Assembly (NCBI GenBank): GCA_047975205.1
Contig: JBKEDC010000019.1
Span: forward strand, 62,001-126,000
Length of the DNA stretch: 64,000 nucleotides
Direction of reading: 5' to 3'
Source: JBKEDC01 sp047975205
Lineage (GTDB): Bacteria > Bacteroidota > Bacteroidia > Bacteroidales > Prolixibacteraceae
The translations under genes and the position numbers were made by a program. This document shows positions 53,308 to 62,278 of the stretch, piece after piece. The notes beneath the pieces are model-generated. The model worked only from the letters and a program-made list of their open reading frames with translations. It was not told where the DNA came from and ran no database searches. Position 1 is the first letter of the stretch; the number at the start of each line of letters is the position of its first letter.

Positions 53308-54951
53308 CTAATATTTTGCAACTAATGGCATGCGCCTGCCAAAACCAAAAGCTTTCGAGCTGATACGGATAATTGGAGGTGTTTGGAAGCGTTTATACTC
53401 GTTTCTATTTACGAGATGTATGATGTGTTCAACGGTGTTCCTATCGAAGCCTTTTCTAACGATTTCTTCTTTAGATAGTGAGTTTTCGATATAAGCAAAG
53501 AGTATGGCATCGAGCACATCATAATCGGGCAATGAATCGGTATCTACTTGATTGGGGCGTAATTCTGCCGATGGAGCTTTGGTAATACTATTTTCCGGAA
53601 TAAGTTCTTTATTGCGGTTAATATATCGAGCTAATCGATATACATCGGTTTTATACACATCGCCAAGAATAGATATTCCCCCGTTCATATCGCCATATAG
53701 TGTGCCATAGCCCACGGCGCATTCGCTTTTATTGGTTGTGTTCAATAAAATATGTCCGAATTTATTGGCACTTGCCATAACTAACGTCCCTCGTATTCTG
53801 GCTTGGATGTTTTCTTCGGCAACGCCTTCCTTAGTTCCCTTAAATAAGTCTTTTAAACTGTTTTCAAATTCATTCACCATGCCTTTTATGGCGATAGTAT
53901 TATATTTCACGCCTAAGTTTTTAGCCAATTGCTCGGCATCGGTAATGGAATGGTCTGATGAATATTTAGAAGGCATTAAAATGCCATGCACGTTTTCACT
54001 GCCTAGGGCTTCTGCTGCTAATGCACAAACAATGGCAGAGTCTATACCTCCGGATAGTCCCAAAACCACCGATTTGAAGTTCATTTTTTGAAAGTAATCG
54101 CGAATGCCTACAATTAATGCTTGGTGTATTTTGGCAATATTGTCTGATTCTTCAGCTTGCTTAACCGGTTTGGCTGATTGTGTATCGATGATTTGAATAT
54201 CTTCTTCGAAATATTTCAGTGTTTGGCATATTTCTCCGCGTTGGTTTACAAAACAAGACCCACCGTCGAACACGACTTCGGTATTGGCCCCTACTTGATT
54301 AACATACACGATAGGGAGTTTATATTTTTTGGTTGCATTTACTAAAACTCGATGGCGTTGTTCTGTCTGATCGTATGAAAAGGGTGAAGCGGCAATATTA
54401 ATTACTAAGCTTGGATTGAGTTGGTTTAAGATACCTAATGGGCGACGGAGGTAGATGTTTTCTTTAGCGAAATCATTTTGTTTGGGTATTTTTTCCCAAA
54501 GATCTTCGCAAATGGTTAGGGCTATAATTTCGCCTTTGTATTCAATAGTATTAAATTGACGGTTAGGCTCGAAATGACGATATTCATCAAAGATATCATA
54601 AGTGGGCAAGGAAGTTTTATGACGAATGGCATTGGTTGTTCCGTTGGTTAAAAAATAGGCTGAATTATATAGTTTTTTGCCGCTGTTCGAGGGGTTTATG
54701 CTAGGAGCTCCGATTACGGCGGCAATGCCTTTGCAGTGCTCGGCTATTTTATTGATGCTTTGGAGGCATTTATTAACAAACTCACCACTCTCCAACATAT
54801 CGTGGGGGTAGTATCCACACACGGCTAATTCAGAGAAAACAACAAGCTCAGCCCCTTGTGTTTTTGCTTTTTCAATGGTATTGATGATCTTTTTGCTGTT
54901 TCCGGTGAAGTCTCCGATAGTGTAGTTTAATTGTGCTAATGCAATTTTCAT
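53308..54951 (-). CDS. nadE: Glutamine-dependent NAD+ synthase
   Basis: The 547-residue protein fuses two domains. The N-terminal carbon-nitrogen hydrolase supplies ammonia from glutamine; its triad is Glu41 (SELAVCGY), Lys112 (HKTSLPTYD) and Cys148 (LTICEDLW). The C-terminal ATP-pyrophosphatase domain has the P-loop LSGGIDSAI (residues about 299-307) and NTTNKSE later. It amidates deamido-NAD to NAD. A barrel protein gene lies 13 bases upstream and the Crp-type gene 40 bases downstream, suggesting one transcript. Confidence 0.96.
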   Translation of the reverse strand: MKIALAQLNYTIGDFTGNSKKIINTIEKAKTQGAELVVFSELAVCGYYPHDMLESGEFVNKCLQSINKIAEHCKGIAAVIGAPSINPSNSGKKLYNSAYFLTNGTTNAIRHKTSLPTYDIFDEYRHFEPNRQFNTIEYKGEIIALTICEDLWEKIPKQNDFAKENIYLRRPLGILNQLNPSLVINIAASPFSYDQTEQRHRVLVNATKKYKLPIVYVNQVGANTEVVFDGGSCFVNQRGEICQTLKYFEEDIQIIDTQSAKPVKQAEESDNIAKIHQALIVGIRDYFQKMNFKSVVLGLSGGIDSAIVCALAAEALGSENVHGILMPSKYSSDHSITDAEQLAKNLGVKYNTIAIKGMVNEFENSLKDLFKGTKEGVAEENIQARIRGTLVMASANKFGHILLNTTNKSECAVGYGTLYGDMNGGISILGDVYKTDVYRLARYINRNKELIPENSITKAPSAELRPNQVDTDSLPDYDVLDAILFAYIENSLSKEEIVRKGFDRNTVEHIIHLVNRNEYKRFQTPPIIRISSKAFGFGRRMPLVAKY

Positions 54952-54964
54952 AAAGAGAGGTTTT

Positions 54965-55639
54965 TTAGAATATAAAGCTTACTTGTAAAGCTAATGATTT
55001 AGTTGTAGTCTTATCTCCCAAGTTGTTAGTCATGATGTCGAAGAAACCACCTTTATATATCAAACCGAAACTTAGGGCATTATGCTCACCTAAGTCGTAT
55101 TCACAACCGATTCCGAGGTCGAGCCCCATATTATATAAGCTGATATCTTTGTTTATGTCGTTTCGATGCAATGTGCCGTCGTCTGTGCTGGCTTCTGCAT
55201 TAAAATTCCATGCCGTAAATACTCCAAATTGCCCCCAGAAGGTAGATCGGTTGAATTGTTTTGTTCGCAGGCGAAAAGCAAGAGGTATTTCAATATAACT
55301 CAGTTTATAATCAACACCAACTGGTGTGTTTGCACTATATGATGCACTGCCAATGCTAAAATCATGGTCGGGATTATAGTTCACGCTCGATTTCAGGTTT
55401 GAAATAATAAGCCCTGAAGCTAGTGCATAGCGCCCGTATTTATCAAGGAAGAAATCAGCATTCAATCCATAATCATAACCGAAGCCTACAGAGGTGCTCT
55501 GAGCATCTTTTCCTCCAATGGAAAGCCAGTTTAGGGTAGGATTAAAAGATAGACTTAAATTGACAGCTTGGCGACGTTGGGCAAAGCTTGAACTTGCTAA
55601 TAAAACAAGTAGTAATAGGGTAGATACAATACGTTTCAT
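54965..55639 (-). CDS. Outer-membrane beta-barrel protein of the porin/PorT type (224 aa)
   Basis: A signal peptide (MKRIVSTLLLLVLLASSSFAQ) precedes a barrel of alternating strands: VNLSLSFNPTLNWLSIGG, STSVGFGYDYGLNADFFL, YALASGLIISN, YIEIPLAFRLRTK (a pattern seen in PorT-like barrels) and a C-terminal LALQVSFIF ending in Phe. The function is unknown; some relatives take part in type IX secretion. It has its own exact -7 box and is the first gene of the nadE unit. Confidence 0.75.
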   Translation of the reverse strand: MKRIVSTLLLLVLLASSSFAQRRQAVNLSLSFNPTLNWLSIGGKDAQSTSVGFGYDYGLNADFFLDKYGRYALASGLIISNLKSSVNYNPDHDFSIGSASYSANTPVGVDYKLSYIEIPLAFRLRTKQFNRSTFWGQFGVFTAWNFNAEASTDDGTLHRNDINKDISLYNMGLDLGIGCEYDLGEHNALSFGLIYKGGFFDIMTNNLGDKTTTKSLALQVSFIF

Positions 55640-55664
55640 GGGCTAATTTCCTTTATAACAATTG

Positions 55665-55672
55665 CAAATGTA
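55665..55672 (-). promoter_or_regulatory. -7 promoter element of the barrel-nadE unit (TACATTTG)
   Basis: Exact TAnnTTTG match on the minus strand, 25 bases upstream of the ATG at 55639. Confidence 0.5.
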
Positions 55673-55694
55673 GTAATTCTAAATTATAGCCCGA

Positions 55695-57131
55695 CTAGTT
55701 CCGTTTAGATATTGCATATAAACCCAAATATGTGAGTAATCCATTTAGAATGAGTAGTTCAAATCCGAAAACATAGCCATTAAACCAAGCAATGGAGTTT
55801 GCACTGAATATATAACATATGAATGGGGAAGCAATACAAATGTATGGCACCCACTTATCGGTGAGTTTCCGCTTGTTGCTTAATCCGAAAGCAAACAAGC
55901 CCAATAAAGGGCCATAGGTGTATCCCACAGCTTTGAATACGGCGGTAACAACGCTCTGATTATTGATGGCTTTAAACACGATGATGACTACAAAAATAAG
56001 CATGGAAAACCCGAAGTGAACCAAAGTTCTGATTCGCTTGTCATTTTTAGTATCGCTGTTCATCTTAAGGAAATCGATGCAAAAAGAGGTGGTAAGTGCC
56101 GTGATAGCAGAATCGGCACTGGAATAGGCTGCAGCCAAAATGCCCAACAAAAATAATACACCGGCGAATGTGCCGAAATAATTTACTGCCAGCATCGGGA
56201 ATAAATCGTCGGTGCGAGCGGGTAAGGCTATCCCTTTCTGTTCAGCGTAATAATAGAGCAATACACCCAATGATAAAAAGAAAATATTGCTGATGATAAA
56301 AGCAAAGGAAAACCAATAGATATTCTTTTTCGATTCTCCAACGGTTTTGCAGGTTAGGTTTTTTTGCATGAAGTTTTGGTCGAGTCCGTTTATGGCAATG
56401 GCAGTAGCAATACCGGCAAAGAACTGTTTGAAGAAGAAATTCCCCGATCGCCAATCCCAATTAAATATCGTGCTCATCTTGCTGCTTGTTACCACCTGTG
56501 TCATTTCTCTAAATCCGAGATTTAATTGTGAGTTAATGACAACTATAGTAGCTATTACCGAAGCTAAAATAAAGGCTGTTTGCAAAGTATCGGTCCACAC
56601 CACTGTTTTGATTCCGGCCTTTCGTGTGTATAACCATATCGCAAATAACGTAATGAGCACAGTCAGCCCAAAAGGTACACCTAGTTTGTCGAAAAAAGTG
56701 AATTGAAGCACTCCGGCAGCTAAGAACAGTCGGAAAGAAGCCCCAATCGTTTGTGAAAGGAGAAAAAAGGAAGCTCCTGTTTTATAGGCTTTCCACCCGA
56801 ATCGTTGTTGTAAATAGCCATAAATAGAGATGAGATTCAGTTTGTAGCATAATGGAATTAGAACTACTGCTATTATCCAATAACCAATCATGTTGCCTAA
56901 TAAATATTGCAAATAATTCCATGAGCTGTTTCTCACTTCTCCCGGCACCGAAATAAAAGTAACTCCCGAAATGGTTGAACCAACCATTCCCCAAGCCACC
57001 AAATACCATGGTGATTGTCGGTTTCCGCTGAAAAAACTTTCATTATTGCCATGCTTTGAAGTAAAATGAGAGATGAGTAGGAGCAAGGCAAAGAACCCGA
57101 TGATGACTAAAAATATAAGAGTAACTGACAC
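55695..57131 (-). CDS. Sodium:solute symporter (SSS family)
   Basis: The 478-residue protein has about 13 hydrophobic helices. SSS features include the N-terminal ITSGVTFISVPG-like segment STISGVTFISVPGEV (residues about 53-67) in the unwound first core helix, GASFRLFLAAGVLQ, GLDQNFMQKNL near 250-260, and AAYSSADSAITALTTSF near 338-354, where the Ser/Thr residues fit the sodium site. The start codon is GTG at 57129-57131; no ATG is available nearby. The substrate cannot be predicted. Confidence 0.88.
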   Translation of the reverse strand: MSVTLIFLVIIGFFALLLLISHFTSKHGNNESFFSGNRQSPWYLVAWGMVGSTISGVTFISVPGEVRNSSWNYLQYLLGNMIGYWIIAVVLIPLCYKLNLISIYGYLQQRFGWKAYKTGASFFLLSQTIGASFRLFLAAGVLQFTFFDKLGVPFGLTVLITLFAIWLYTRKAGIKTVVWTDTLQTAFILASVIATIVVINSQLNLGFREMTQVVTSSKMSTIFNWDWRSGNFFFKQFFAGIATAIAINGLDQNFMQKNLTCKTVGESKKNIYWFSFAFIISNIFFLSLGVLLYYYAEQKGIALPARTDDLFPMLAVNYFGTFAGVLFLLGILAAAYSSADSAITALTTSFCIDFLKMNSDTKNDKRIRTLVHFGFSMLIFVVIIVFKAINNQSVVTAVFKAVGYTYGPLLGLFAFGLSNKRKLTDKWVPYICIASPFICYIFSANSIAWFNGYVFGFELLILNGLLTYLGLYAISKRN

Positions 57132-57459
57132 TGTATATGTTAATTAAGTATGCTGGAAATCGTGTGCGGCAAATATAGTCCTTTATAAACGAACAATAGA
57201 AATAAAATAAATATCAACTCATTAAATATGAAATGAATGTTGTAAAGTTAAATGAAATATAGGATATTATAAGCCGATCGGGTGTTTAAACATAGAATAA
57301 AGAGACTGTGGAACATTAATTTCGGTTGTTTGTGCGTAAATCTATTTCATTAAATAGATACAAATAGTCTCGTTTTCCTGTTTAAAGTTGTTGAATCTTG
57401 TAATTAAAATTTAATAATAAAATTGTCTTGTGAATGCATCAAATGTGTAATTTCATAGC
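57132..57459. other. Intergenic region between divergent genes
   Basis: About 330 AT-rich bases with no recognised gene. A half parS-like word (GTGGAACAT near 57308) and the palindrome AAACACGTGTTT (57462-57473, inside the next frame) are present but do not match parS. The promoters of both flanking genes should lie here. Confidence 0.4.
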
Positions 57460-57852
57460 ATGAAACACGTGTTTGGAGCTGCCGGAGTGTTCTCGCAAAT
57501 CGAAGGAGTGACCGGCATACCAGCGTGGGAAACTGCCCCTAGTCAGTTGGAAACTTATTTTGCAGTGCCTTTATCTATTAACTATGGCATAAAGAATTTT
57601 TATTTAGGTACCGGTTATGAATATGCTTGTAACATCGGTCGGAATTCGATGCTGAATAAGAATAATTACTCGATTATCTTTCAAGTGGGATATAAGCTCG
57701 GTTTTATGGACATCATGCTTAAATATAATTTAGGTTTGAATAGTGAAGAATATGACACTAATTTGTTTGCAGCAGAGAAAAGCGTGGTAGATTTGCCAAA
57801 GATTAATAATCTACAGCTTTCCGTTATTATCCCAATAGGAAAACAGCAGTAG
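57460..57852 (+). CDS. Short barrel-like protein lacking a signal peptide, possibly a truncated gene
   Basis: The 130-residue frame consists of beta-strands of the outer-membrane type (TYFAVPLSINYGIKNFYLGTGYEY, quoted for position; YSIIFQVGYKLGFM; DIMLKYNLGLN; LQLSVIIPIGKQQ). It has no signal peptide and would make only about half a barrel, so it resembles the C-terminal part of a larger protein whose 5' end is lost. No coding sequence for the missing part is seen upstream. It could be a pseudogene. Confidence 0.45.
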   Translation: MKHVFGAAGVFSQIEGVTGIPAWETAPSQLETYFAVPLSINYGIKNFYLGTGYEYACNIGRNSMLNKNNYSIIFQVGYKLGFMDIMLKYNLGLNSEEYDTNLFAAEKSVVDLPKINNLQLSVIIPIGKQQ

Positions 57853-57883
57853 CAATTCTCCTTAAGAGAGAAGATTAGATATA

Positions 57884-57915
57884 AAAAGGCTTCAGCAATC
57901 GCGCTGAAGCCTTTT
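57884..57915. terminator. Bidirectional terminator between convergent genes
   Basis: AAAAGGCTTCAGC (57884-57896) pairs with GCTGAAGCCTTTT (57903-57915) with a 6-base loop. A and T flanks let it serve the rightward fragment and serS on the other strand. Confidence 0.88.
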
Positions 57916-57938
57916 GTATTTGAATACGTTGAGCTTTT

Positions 57939-59213
57939 CTAGCCGATAAAGTCAAATCCACAGAAAGGAACAAGCACTTCGGGTACTTTAATGCCATCTG
58001 TTGTTTGATTATTTTCTAATATGGCAGCTAATATACGAGGCAACGCTAAAGCACTGCCGTTTAATGTGTGTGCTATCTCTGTTTTTTTCGTTTCCTTATT
58101 GCGGAAGCGTAGTTTTAGGCGATTCGCTTGAAATGATTCAAAGTTAGATACCGAGCTTACTTCTAGCCATTTTTCTTGGGCAGCTGAATACACTTCGAAA
58201 TCGAAGGTTAATGCTGATGTAAAACTGATATCTCCACCGCATAAGCGAAGGATGCGGAAAGGTAATCCAAGTTTTTGCACTAATCCCTCTACATGATCCA
58301 CCATTTCTTGAAGTACTTTATAGCTTCCTTCGGGGTGAACAACCTGCACGATTTCTACTTTGTCGAATTGATGCAAACGGTTTAATCCGCGCACATCTTT
58401 GCCATATGAACCGGCTTCTCTGCGGAAGCAAGCACTATAGGCACAATTTTTAATAGGCAATTGAGCTTCATCAAGAATGACATCACGATAAAGATTGGTT
58501 ACCGGAACCTCAGCTGTCGGGATAAGATACAAATTGTCGGCAGTGGCATGATACATTTGTCCTTCTTTGTCGGGTAATTGTCCGGTACCGAATCCGCTGT
58601 CTTCATTCACTAATAACGGAGGCTGAATTTCTAAATAACCGGCTTTATTTGCTTCGGCTAAGAAGAAAGAAATTAGCGCGCGTTGCAGTTGTGCACCCTT
58701 TCCTTTATACACGGGAAACCCGGCTCCGGTAAGTTTTACACCTAATTCAAAGTCGATTAAGTCATATTTTGAAGCTAACTCCCAATGTGGTAGCTTGTGC
58801 CCGTCGAGGTTCGGTATTTTGCCTTCGCGTTTAATTTCTTCATTATCGGCATCGCTTTTTCCGGCAGGTACTGATTCATGTGGTAAATTGGGCAATTGCA
58901 CTTGTAAGCTGAAAAGAGCTTCATCAATTTCAGCAAAGGCTACATCTAATTGCTTAATGGCTTCTTTCAGCTCGCCGGTTTTAGCTTTAGCCACTTCGGC
59001 TTCATCTTTTTTCCCTTCGCGCATTAACGAACCTACCGATTTCGATATTTGATTCATTTCAGCCTTTAGTTGGTCGGCTTTTAGCTGAGTTTCGTTTTTT
59101 AAAGCATACTGTGCTTTGATTTTGGCTACAATATCGGTAGCATCAAAGTTCTTTTTTTTCAACTTCTCGACTACTAAGTCGGCGTTGTCTTGAATAAAAC
59201 GTAGATTAAGCAT
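57939..59213 (-). CDS. serS: Seryl-tRNA synthetase
   Basis: The 424-residue protein has the expected long antiparallel coiled-coil arm at about 25-105 (tRNA-Ser binding), followed by the class II core: PPLLVNEDSGFGTGQLP near 199-215, TAEVPVTNLYRD near 233-244 (serine and tRNA contact), motif 2 ACFRREAGSYGKDVRGL near 261-277 with HQFDKVEIVQV, and motif 3 LNGSALALPRILAAILEN near 383-400. It is a single gene with its own -7 box. Confidence 0.97.
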   Translation of the reverse strand: MLNLRFIQDNADLVVEKLKKKNFDATDIVAKIKAQYALKNETQLKADQLKAEMNQISKSVGSLMREGKKDEAEVAKAKTGELKEAIKQLDVAFAEIDEALFSLQVQLPNLPHESVPAGKSDADNEEIKREGKIPNLDGHKLPHWELASKYDLIDFELGVKLTGAGFPVYKGKGAQLQRALISFFLAEANKAGYLEIQPPLLVNEDSGFGTGQLPDKEGQMYHATADNLYLIPTAEVPVTNLYRDVILDEAQLPIKNCAYSACFRREAGSYGKDVRGLNRLHQFDKVEIVQVVHPEGSYKVLQEMVDHVEGLVQKLGLPFRILRLCGGDISFTSALTFDFEVYSAAQEKWLEVSSVSNFESFQANRLKLRFRNKETKKTEIAHTLNGSALALPRILAAILENNQTTDGIKVPEVLVPFCGFDFIG

Positions 59214-59245
59214 GTTCGTTTATGTATTTCTATCCTCTAATGATA

Positions 59246-59253
59246 CAAAGTTA
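59246..59253 (-). promoter_or_regulatory. -7 promoter element of serS (TAACTTTG)
   Basis: Exact TAnnTTTG match on the minus strand, 32 bases upstream of the serS ATG. Confidence 0.5.
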
Positions 59254-59346
59254 GTGAAAGTTCGGGAAATACGTTAGAAAGAGTATATAAACGCTAAGTT
59301 TTAGTTGAAATTGTATGATTAATGACGTATAGAGCCTATGAATAAC

Positions 59347-59376
59347 AAAAAAGCGACTCTGAAAAGAATCGCTTTC
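59347..59376 (-). terminator. Terminator of the leftward 93-residue protein gene
   Basis: AAAGCGA (59350-59356) pairs with TCGCTTT (59369-59375); read on the minus strand the hairpin ends in a T run. It lies about 25 bases past the stop codon. Confidence 0.75.
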
Positions 59377-59400
59377 AAATACTTTCTAAGGTATTTCAGT

Positions 59401-59682
59401 CTAAACTAAATTATTCAAATGGTTGTACATGGCATCGCATTTGCTAACCAACTCTTTAGTTAAAGCTACATAATAGGCCTTTACCAATTTCGGATTATCT
59501 TTCCCGTCGGGATGATTGGCTTGACGACGCAATTCCGTATCTAACAATAACGCCTCGTTCACTATTTCTTGCGCTTGGTCTAAATCCGGTTTTTCTGAAG
59601 TTTGCGCATAAATCAAACAGTCAATTACCACCTGACCACATAAGTAGTCAATATCTTTTTTTAGATCTCTAAGATTTGCCAT
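59401..59682 (-). CDS. Conserved-looking helical protein of unknown function (93 aa)
   Basis: The family has no name known to me, although small proteins starting MANLRDLKKDI are frequent in Bacteroidota genomes. The sequence is almost entirely helical and acidic, with two cysteines near residues 15 and 21 and a third at about 83. No signal peptide or membrane helix is present, so it is cytoplasmic. It is monocistronic, between serS and a divergent exported protein. Confidence 0.7.
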   Translation of the reverse strand: MANLRDLKKDIDYLCGQVVIDCLIYAQTSEKPDLDQAQEIVNEALLLDTELRRQANHPDGKDNPKLVKAYYVALTKELVSKCDAMYNHLNNLV

Positions 59683-59834
59683 TTTTCTTCTTTTAAAATT
59701 AACTGCTGCAAACCTAAGCTATTATTTCCATATTAGCACCAAAGCAGCTTCAAAAATGTTAATGAAGACTAAGCAATGTATCGTACTTTCGAAATATGTT
59801 TATATTGGGGGTGGTTATTTCATACACCGGAACT

Positions 59835-60521
59835 ATGAAACTATATTACTTCATCATTTTACTGTGCTTTGTCCATGCAGGTTTTGCCCAAGATACGCAC
59901 ACGCTCAAAGGGGAAATACGCAATAAATTAACCGACGAACCGGTGCCTTTTGCTAATGTGGTTAATATGTGCAGTTTGAGAGGTACTCAAGCTAATGAAC
60001 AAGCCAAATTCATAATTGAACTCCAACATACAGACAGCTTTGCCATATCTGCCGTGGGTTTCAATCGTACTTATAATAAATTGCCTGATTCATTAGTTTC
60101 TGACAGCATTTACATATTCTACATAGAGCCAATGAGAGAACATTTGGAAGAGGTGCAGGTAACGGGTGCAAAGTATAACTTTAGTTGGGAGGAAGGACTC
60201 AGCACCGGAAAAGGTGAGAACGTTTCAGCAGAATATCGGAAAGTAAAGGGATGGAACTCTAAATTTAGCAAACAAAATAAGCGTAAAGGAGAAGTATTAG
60301 CACTACAAAAAGACCAACAAGAATGGGAAGAGCTAAAGAAGCGTTACACACCCGGCATTGTGTTCGAAATTACCGGATTCAGCGAACCCAAGCTTACTGA
60401 GTTTATACATTTTCTGGCTCGAACACATCCGGTTCCCGCCGATGTCAACGAATACCAGCTTCGAACAACAATTATTAAAGGTTTCCCGGAATTTCTAAAA
60501 AATGGTAATAAGGTAGAATAA
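59835..60521 (+). CDS. Exported protein with an isolated carboxypeptidase-regulatory-like domain
   Basis: The ATG at 59835 gives 228 residues with a signal peptide (MKLYYFIILLCFVHAGFAQ). It continues into a CarboxypepD_reg-like beta-sandwich (LKGEIRNKLTDEPVPFANV, residues about 24-42, then AISAVGFNRTY). After about residue 110 comes a charged region (GKGENVSAEYRKVKGWNSKF) and a helical C-terminus with FLARTHPVP. Unlike TonB receptors there is no plug or barrel, so it is probably periplasmic. An upstream in-frame ATG at 59796 would bury the signal peptide and is rejected. Function is unknown. Confidence 0.72.
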   Translation: MKLYYFIILLCFVHAGFAQDTHTLKGEIRNKLTDEPVPFANVVNMCSLRGTQANEQAKFIIELQHTDSFAISAVGFNRTYNKLPDSLVSDSIYIFYIEPMREHLEEVQVTGAKYNFSWEEGLSTGKGENVSAEYRKVKGWNSKFSKQNKRKGEVLALQKDQQEWEELKKRYTPGIVFEITGFSEPKLTEFIHFLARTHPVPADVNEYQLRTTIIKGFPEFLKNGNKVE

Positions 60522-60585
60522 GACAAAAAACGTGGAAAGATTTAAACATAAAATTGTTGAAATCAGTAAATAATCGAACTAAAGG

Positions 60586-60616
60586 TTTGTTACTCCTATA
60601 AAATTATTTAATTTTG
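60586..60616 (+). promoter_or_regulatory. Complete Bacteroidota promoter for rplU-rpmA
   Basis: TTTG at 60586-60589 (-33 box) and TAATTTTG at 60609-60616 (-7 box) are separated by exactly 19 bases, the textbook arrangement for the Bacteroidota primary sigma factor. Transcription should begin near 60622, leaving an untranslated leader of about 80 bases before rplU. Confidence 0.75.
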
Positions 60617-60703
60617 CAGGCTCAAAGTGCTGCATGGGCTCGAAAAAGAGAATCTCGATTGAAATTCCGCCTATCAGACATCATGTTTATAATTGTATTT
60701 ATA

Positions 60704-61015
60704 ATGTACGCGATTGTAGAAATTGCCGGACAACAATTCCGTGTTGAAGCCGACCGCAAATTGTATGTTCATCGCCTTGACGCCGAAGTTGGCACAGAGG
60801 TAAAATTTGACAAGGTTCTTTTAGTTGACAATGATGGCGCAATAGCCATTGGTACTCCTGTAGTAGAAGGTGCTACTGTAACAGCTAAAGTGTTAGATCA
60901 CCTAAAAGGCGACAAAGTGATTGTTTTCAAGAAAAAACGTCGTAAAGGCTATAAAAAGAAAAATGGTCACCGTCAGTACCTTACTCAAATTCAAATTCAA
61001 AGTATTAACGGATAA
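60704..61015 (+). CDS. rplU: 50S ribosomal protein L21
   Basis: The start at 60704 gives 103 residues beginning MYAIVEIAGQQFRV, the standard L21 N-terminus; the longer frame upstream is leader sequence. The C-terminus has the basic FKKKRRKGYKKKNGHRQ (residues about 77-93), which contacts 23S rRNA, and ends TQIQIQSING. L21 is a 50S subunit protein, here co-transcribed with rpmA 23 bases downstream, the usual pair. Confidence 0.97.
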   Translation: MYAIVEIAGQQFRVEADRKLYVHRLDAEVGTEVKFDKVLLVDNDGAIAIGTPVVEGATVTAKVLDHLKGDKVIVFKKKRRKGYKKKNGHRQYLTQIQIQSING

Positions 61016-61038
61016 TCCTTTAAAAACATTTAGAAACC

Positions 61039-61305
61039 ATGGCTCACAAGAAAGGTGTCGGTAGTTCTAAGAACGGCCGCGAATCGGAAAGTAAACGACT
61101 AGGTGTAAAAATTTACGGTGGTCAAGTTTGCAAAGCTGGTAACATTTTGGTTCGCCAACGTGGTACAGCACACAACCCGGGTGAAAATGTTGGTATTGGT
61201 AAAGACCACACATTGTTCGCATTGGTTGATGGAACAGTTGTTTTCAGAAAAAGAAGAAACAACAAATCTTACGTATCAGTTGAACCTGCAACAGCAGTAA
61301 ACTAA
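61039..61305 (+). CDS. rpmA: 50S ribosomal protein L27
   Basis: The 88-residue protein begins MAHKKGVGSSKNGRESESKRLGVK, the typical form without the cleavable leader of Firmicutes; the flexible N-terminus reaches the peptidyl transferase centre. The family signature GNILVRQRGTAHNPGENVG follows (about residues 36-54, quoted for position). It ends the rplU operon at a very strong terminator. Confidence 0.97.
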   Translation: MAHKKGVGSSKNGRESESKRLGVKIYGGQVCKAGNILVRQRGTAHNPGENVGIGKDHTLFALVDGTVVFRKRRNNKSYVSVEPATAVN

Positions 61306-61320
61306 TCGTAGAGATTAATC

Positions 61321-61368
61321 AATAAATAAAAGCCTCCAACTCTTTAGAGTTGGAGGCTTTTATTTATT
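61321..61368 (+). terminator. Very strong terminator of rplU-rpmA
   Basis: The two arms, 61321-61343 and 61346-61368, are perfectly complementary over 23 bases, with GCCTCCAACTCT at the GC-rich inner part. It begins 16 bases after the rpmA stop codon and could act in both directions. Confidence 0.9.
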
Positions 61369-61438
61369 CTTTCTCACACAGAACTATTTCTTATCGTAAG
61401 TGTTATACCGCTAAACACACAACACATTTTTTACGATT

Positions 61439-62143
61439 ATGAAAACAATATTATCTACTCAAACTTGGCTGGTGACATTGGTTCTAATCTTTGTTCCATT
61501 CGCTTCGGCTTGCGCTCAAAGCTTAGAAGAAAAATATCCATTTCCCGAGCTACCTTATGCGTATCAAAGCTTAGAGCCTGCTATCGATGCGCAAACTATG
61601 GAAGTGCATTATAATAAGCATCATCGAGGTTATTATACTAACTTTTTGAAGGCAGTAAATAAAGCGGAAATGACTAATCTTTCTATGGAAGAGATATTTG
61701 CTCAGGCAAGTAAACTCCCGGTATTCTTGCGTAATAATGCTGGTGGCTATTACAATCACTGTCTGTTTTGGGAAAGCTTGAGTCCTATCTCTAATCAGGT
61801 AATACCTACAAAACTTAAAAAAGTACTGGAAGACCATTTCGGCTCGATAGAACGATTTAAAGGTGAATTTTCCCATCAAGCAGCCTCCGTATTCGGTAGC
61901 GGATGGACATGGTTAGTTGCTACTCCGAAAGGAGAGCTACTCATCAGCTCAACTCCAAATCAAGATAATCCGCTTATGGATGATGCAGAAATAAAAGGTA
62001 CTCCTTTGTTGGCTCTTGATGTTTGGGAACATGCCTATTACTTGAAATACCAAAACAAACGTATCAATTACATAGACGCTTTTTGGAGTATCGTAAATTG
62101 GAACGTGGTAGAAAAAAGACTGATGGAAAGCGTTAAACGATAA
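61439..62143 (+). CDS. Exported Mn-type superoxide dismutase
   Basis: The 234-residue protein is an Fe/Mn superoxide dismutase preceded by a signal peptide (residues 1-27; core LVTLVLIFVP, then ASACAQ). The metal ligands are His57, His107, Asp194 and His198. Gly in NAGGYYNH together with Gln175 (STPNQDNP) is the pattern of manganese enzymes rather than iron enzymes. Cleavage at AQ or lipidation at Cys25 (ASAC) would place it in the periplasm or on a membrane. It would detoxify extracellular or periplasmic superoxide. It is a single gene. Confidence 0.88.
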   Translation: MKTILSTQTWLVTLVLIFVPFASACAQSLEEKYPFPELPYAYQSLEPAIDAQTMEVHYNKHHRGYYTNFLKAVNKAEMTNLSMEEIFAQASKLPVFLRNNAGGYYNHCLFWESLSPISNQVIPTKLKKVLEDHFGSIERFKGEFSHQAASVFGSGWTWLVATPKGELLISSTPNQDNPLMDDAEIKGTPLLALDVWEHAYYLKYQNKRINYIDAFWSIVNWNVVEKRLMESVKR

Positions 62144-62278
62144 ATGCCGATACAGTAGTGCAAACAACTATTTGAACGAAACATGGGGAATAAAGCCCCG
62201 TGTTTCTGCTATAACCTTATCAGATATCCGGTGTTATGTAAGTTTAGAATGAGAGTGAAGATATTCTAAGCAAAATCT

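Noticed and set aside
57462..57473. Palindrome AAACACGTGTTT as a second parS site
   Set aside because: The flanks of CACGTG do not match TGTTNC/GNAACA; parS requires TTNCACGTGNAA.
60614..60703. Extended rplU frame
   Set aside because: It would begin inside the -7 promoter box; L21 proteins start at MYAIVEIAG.
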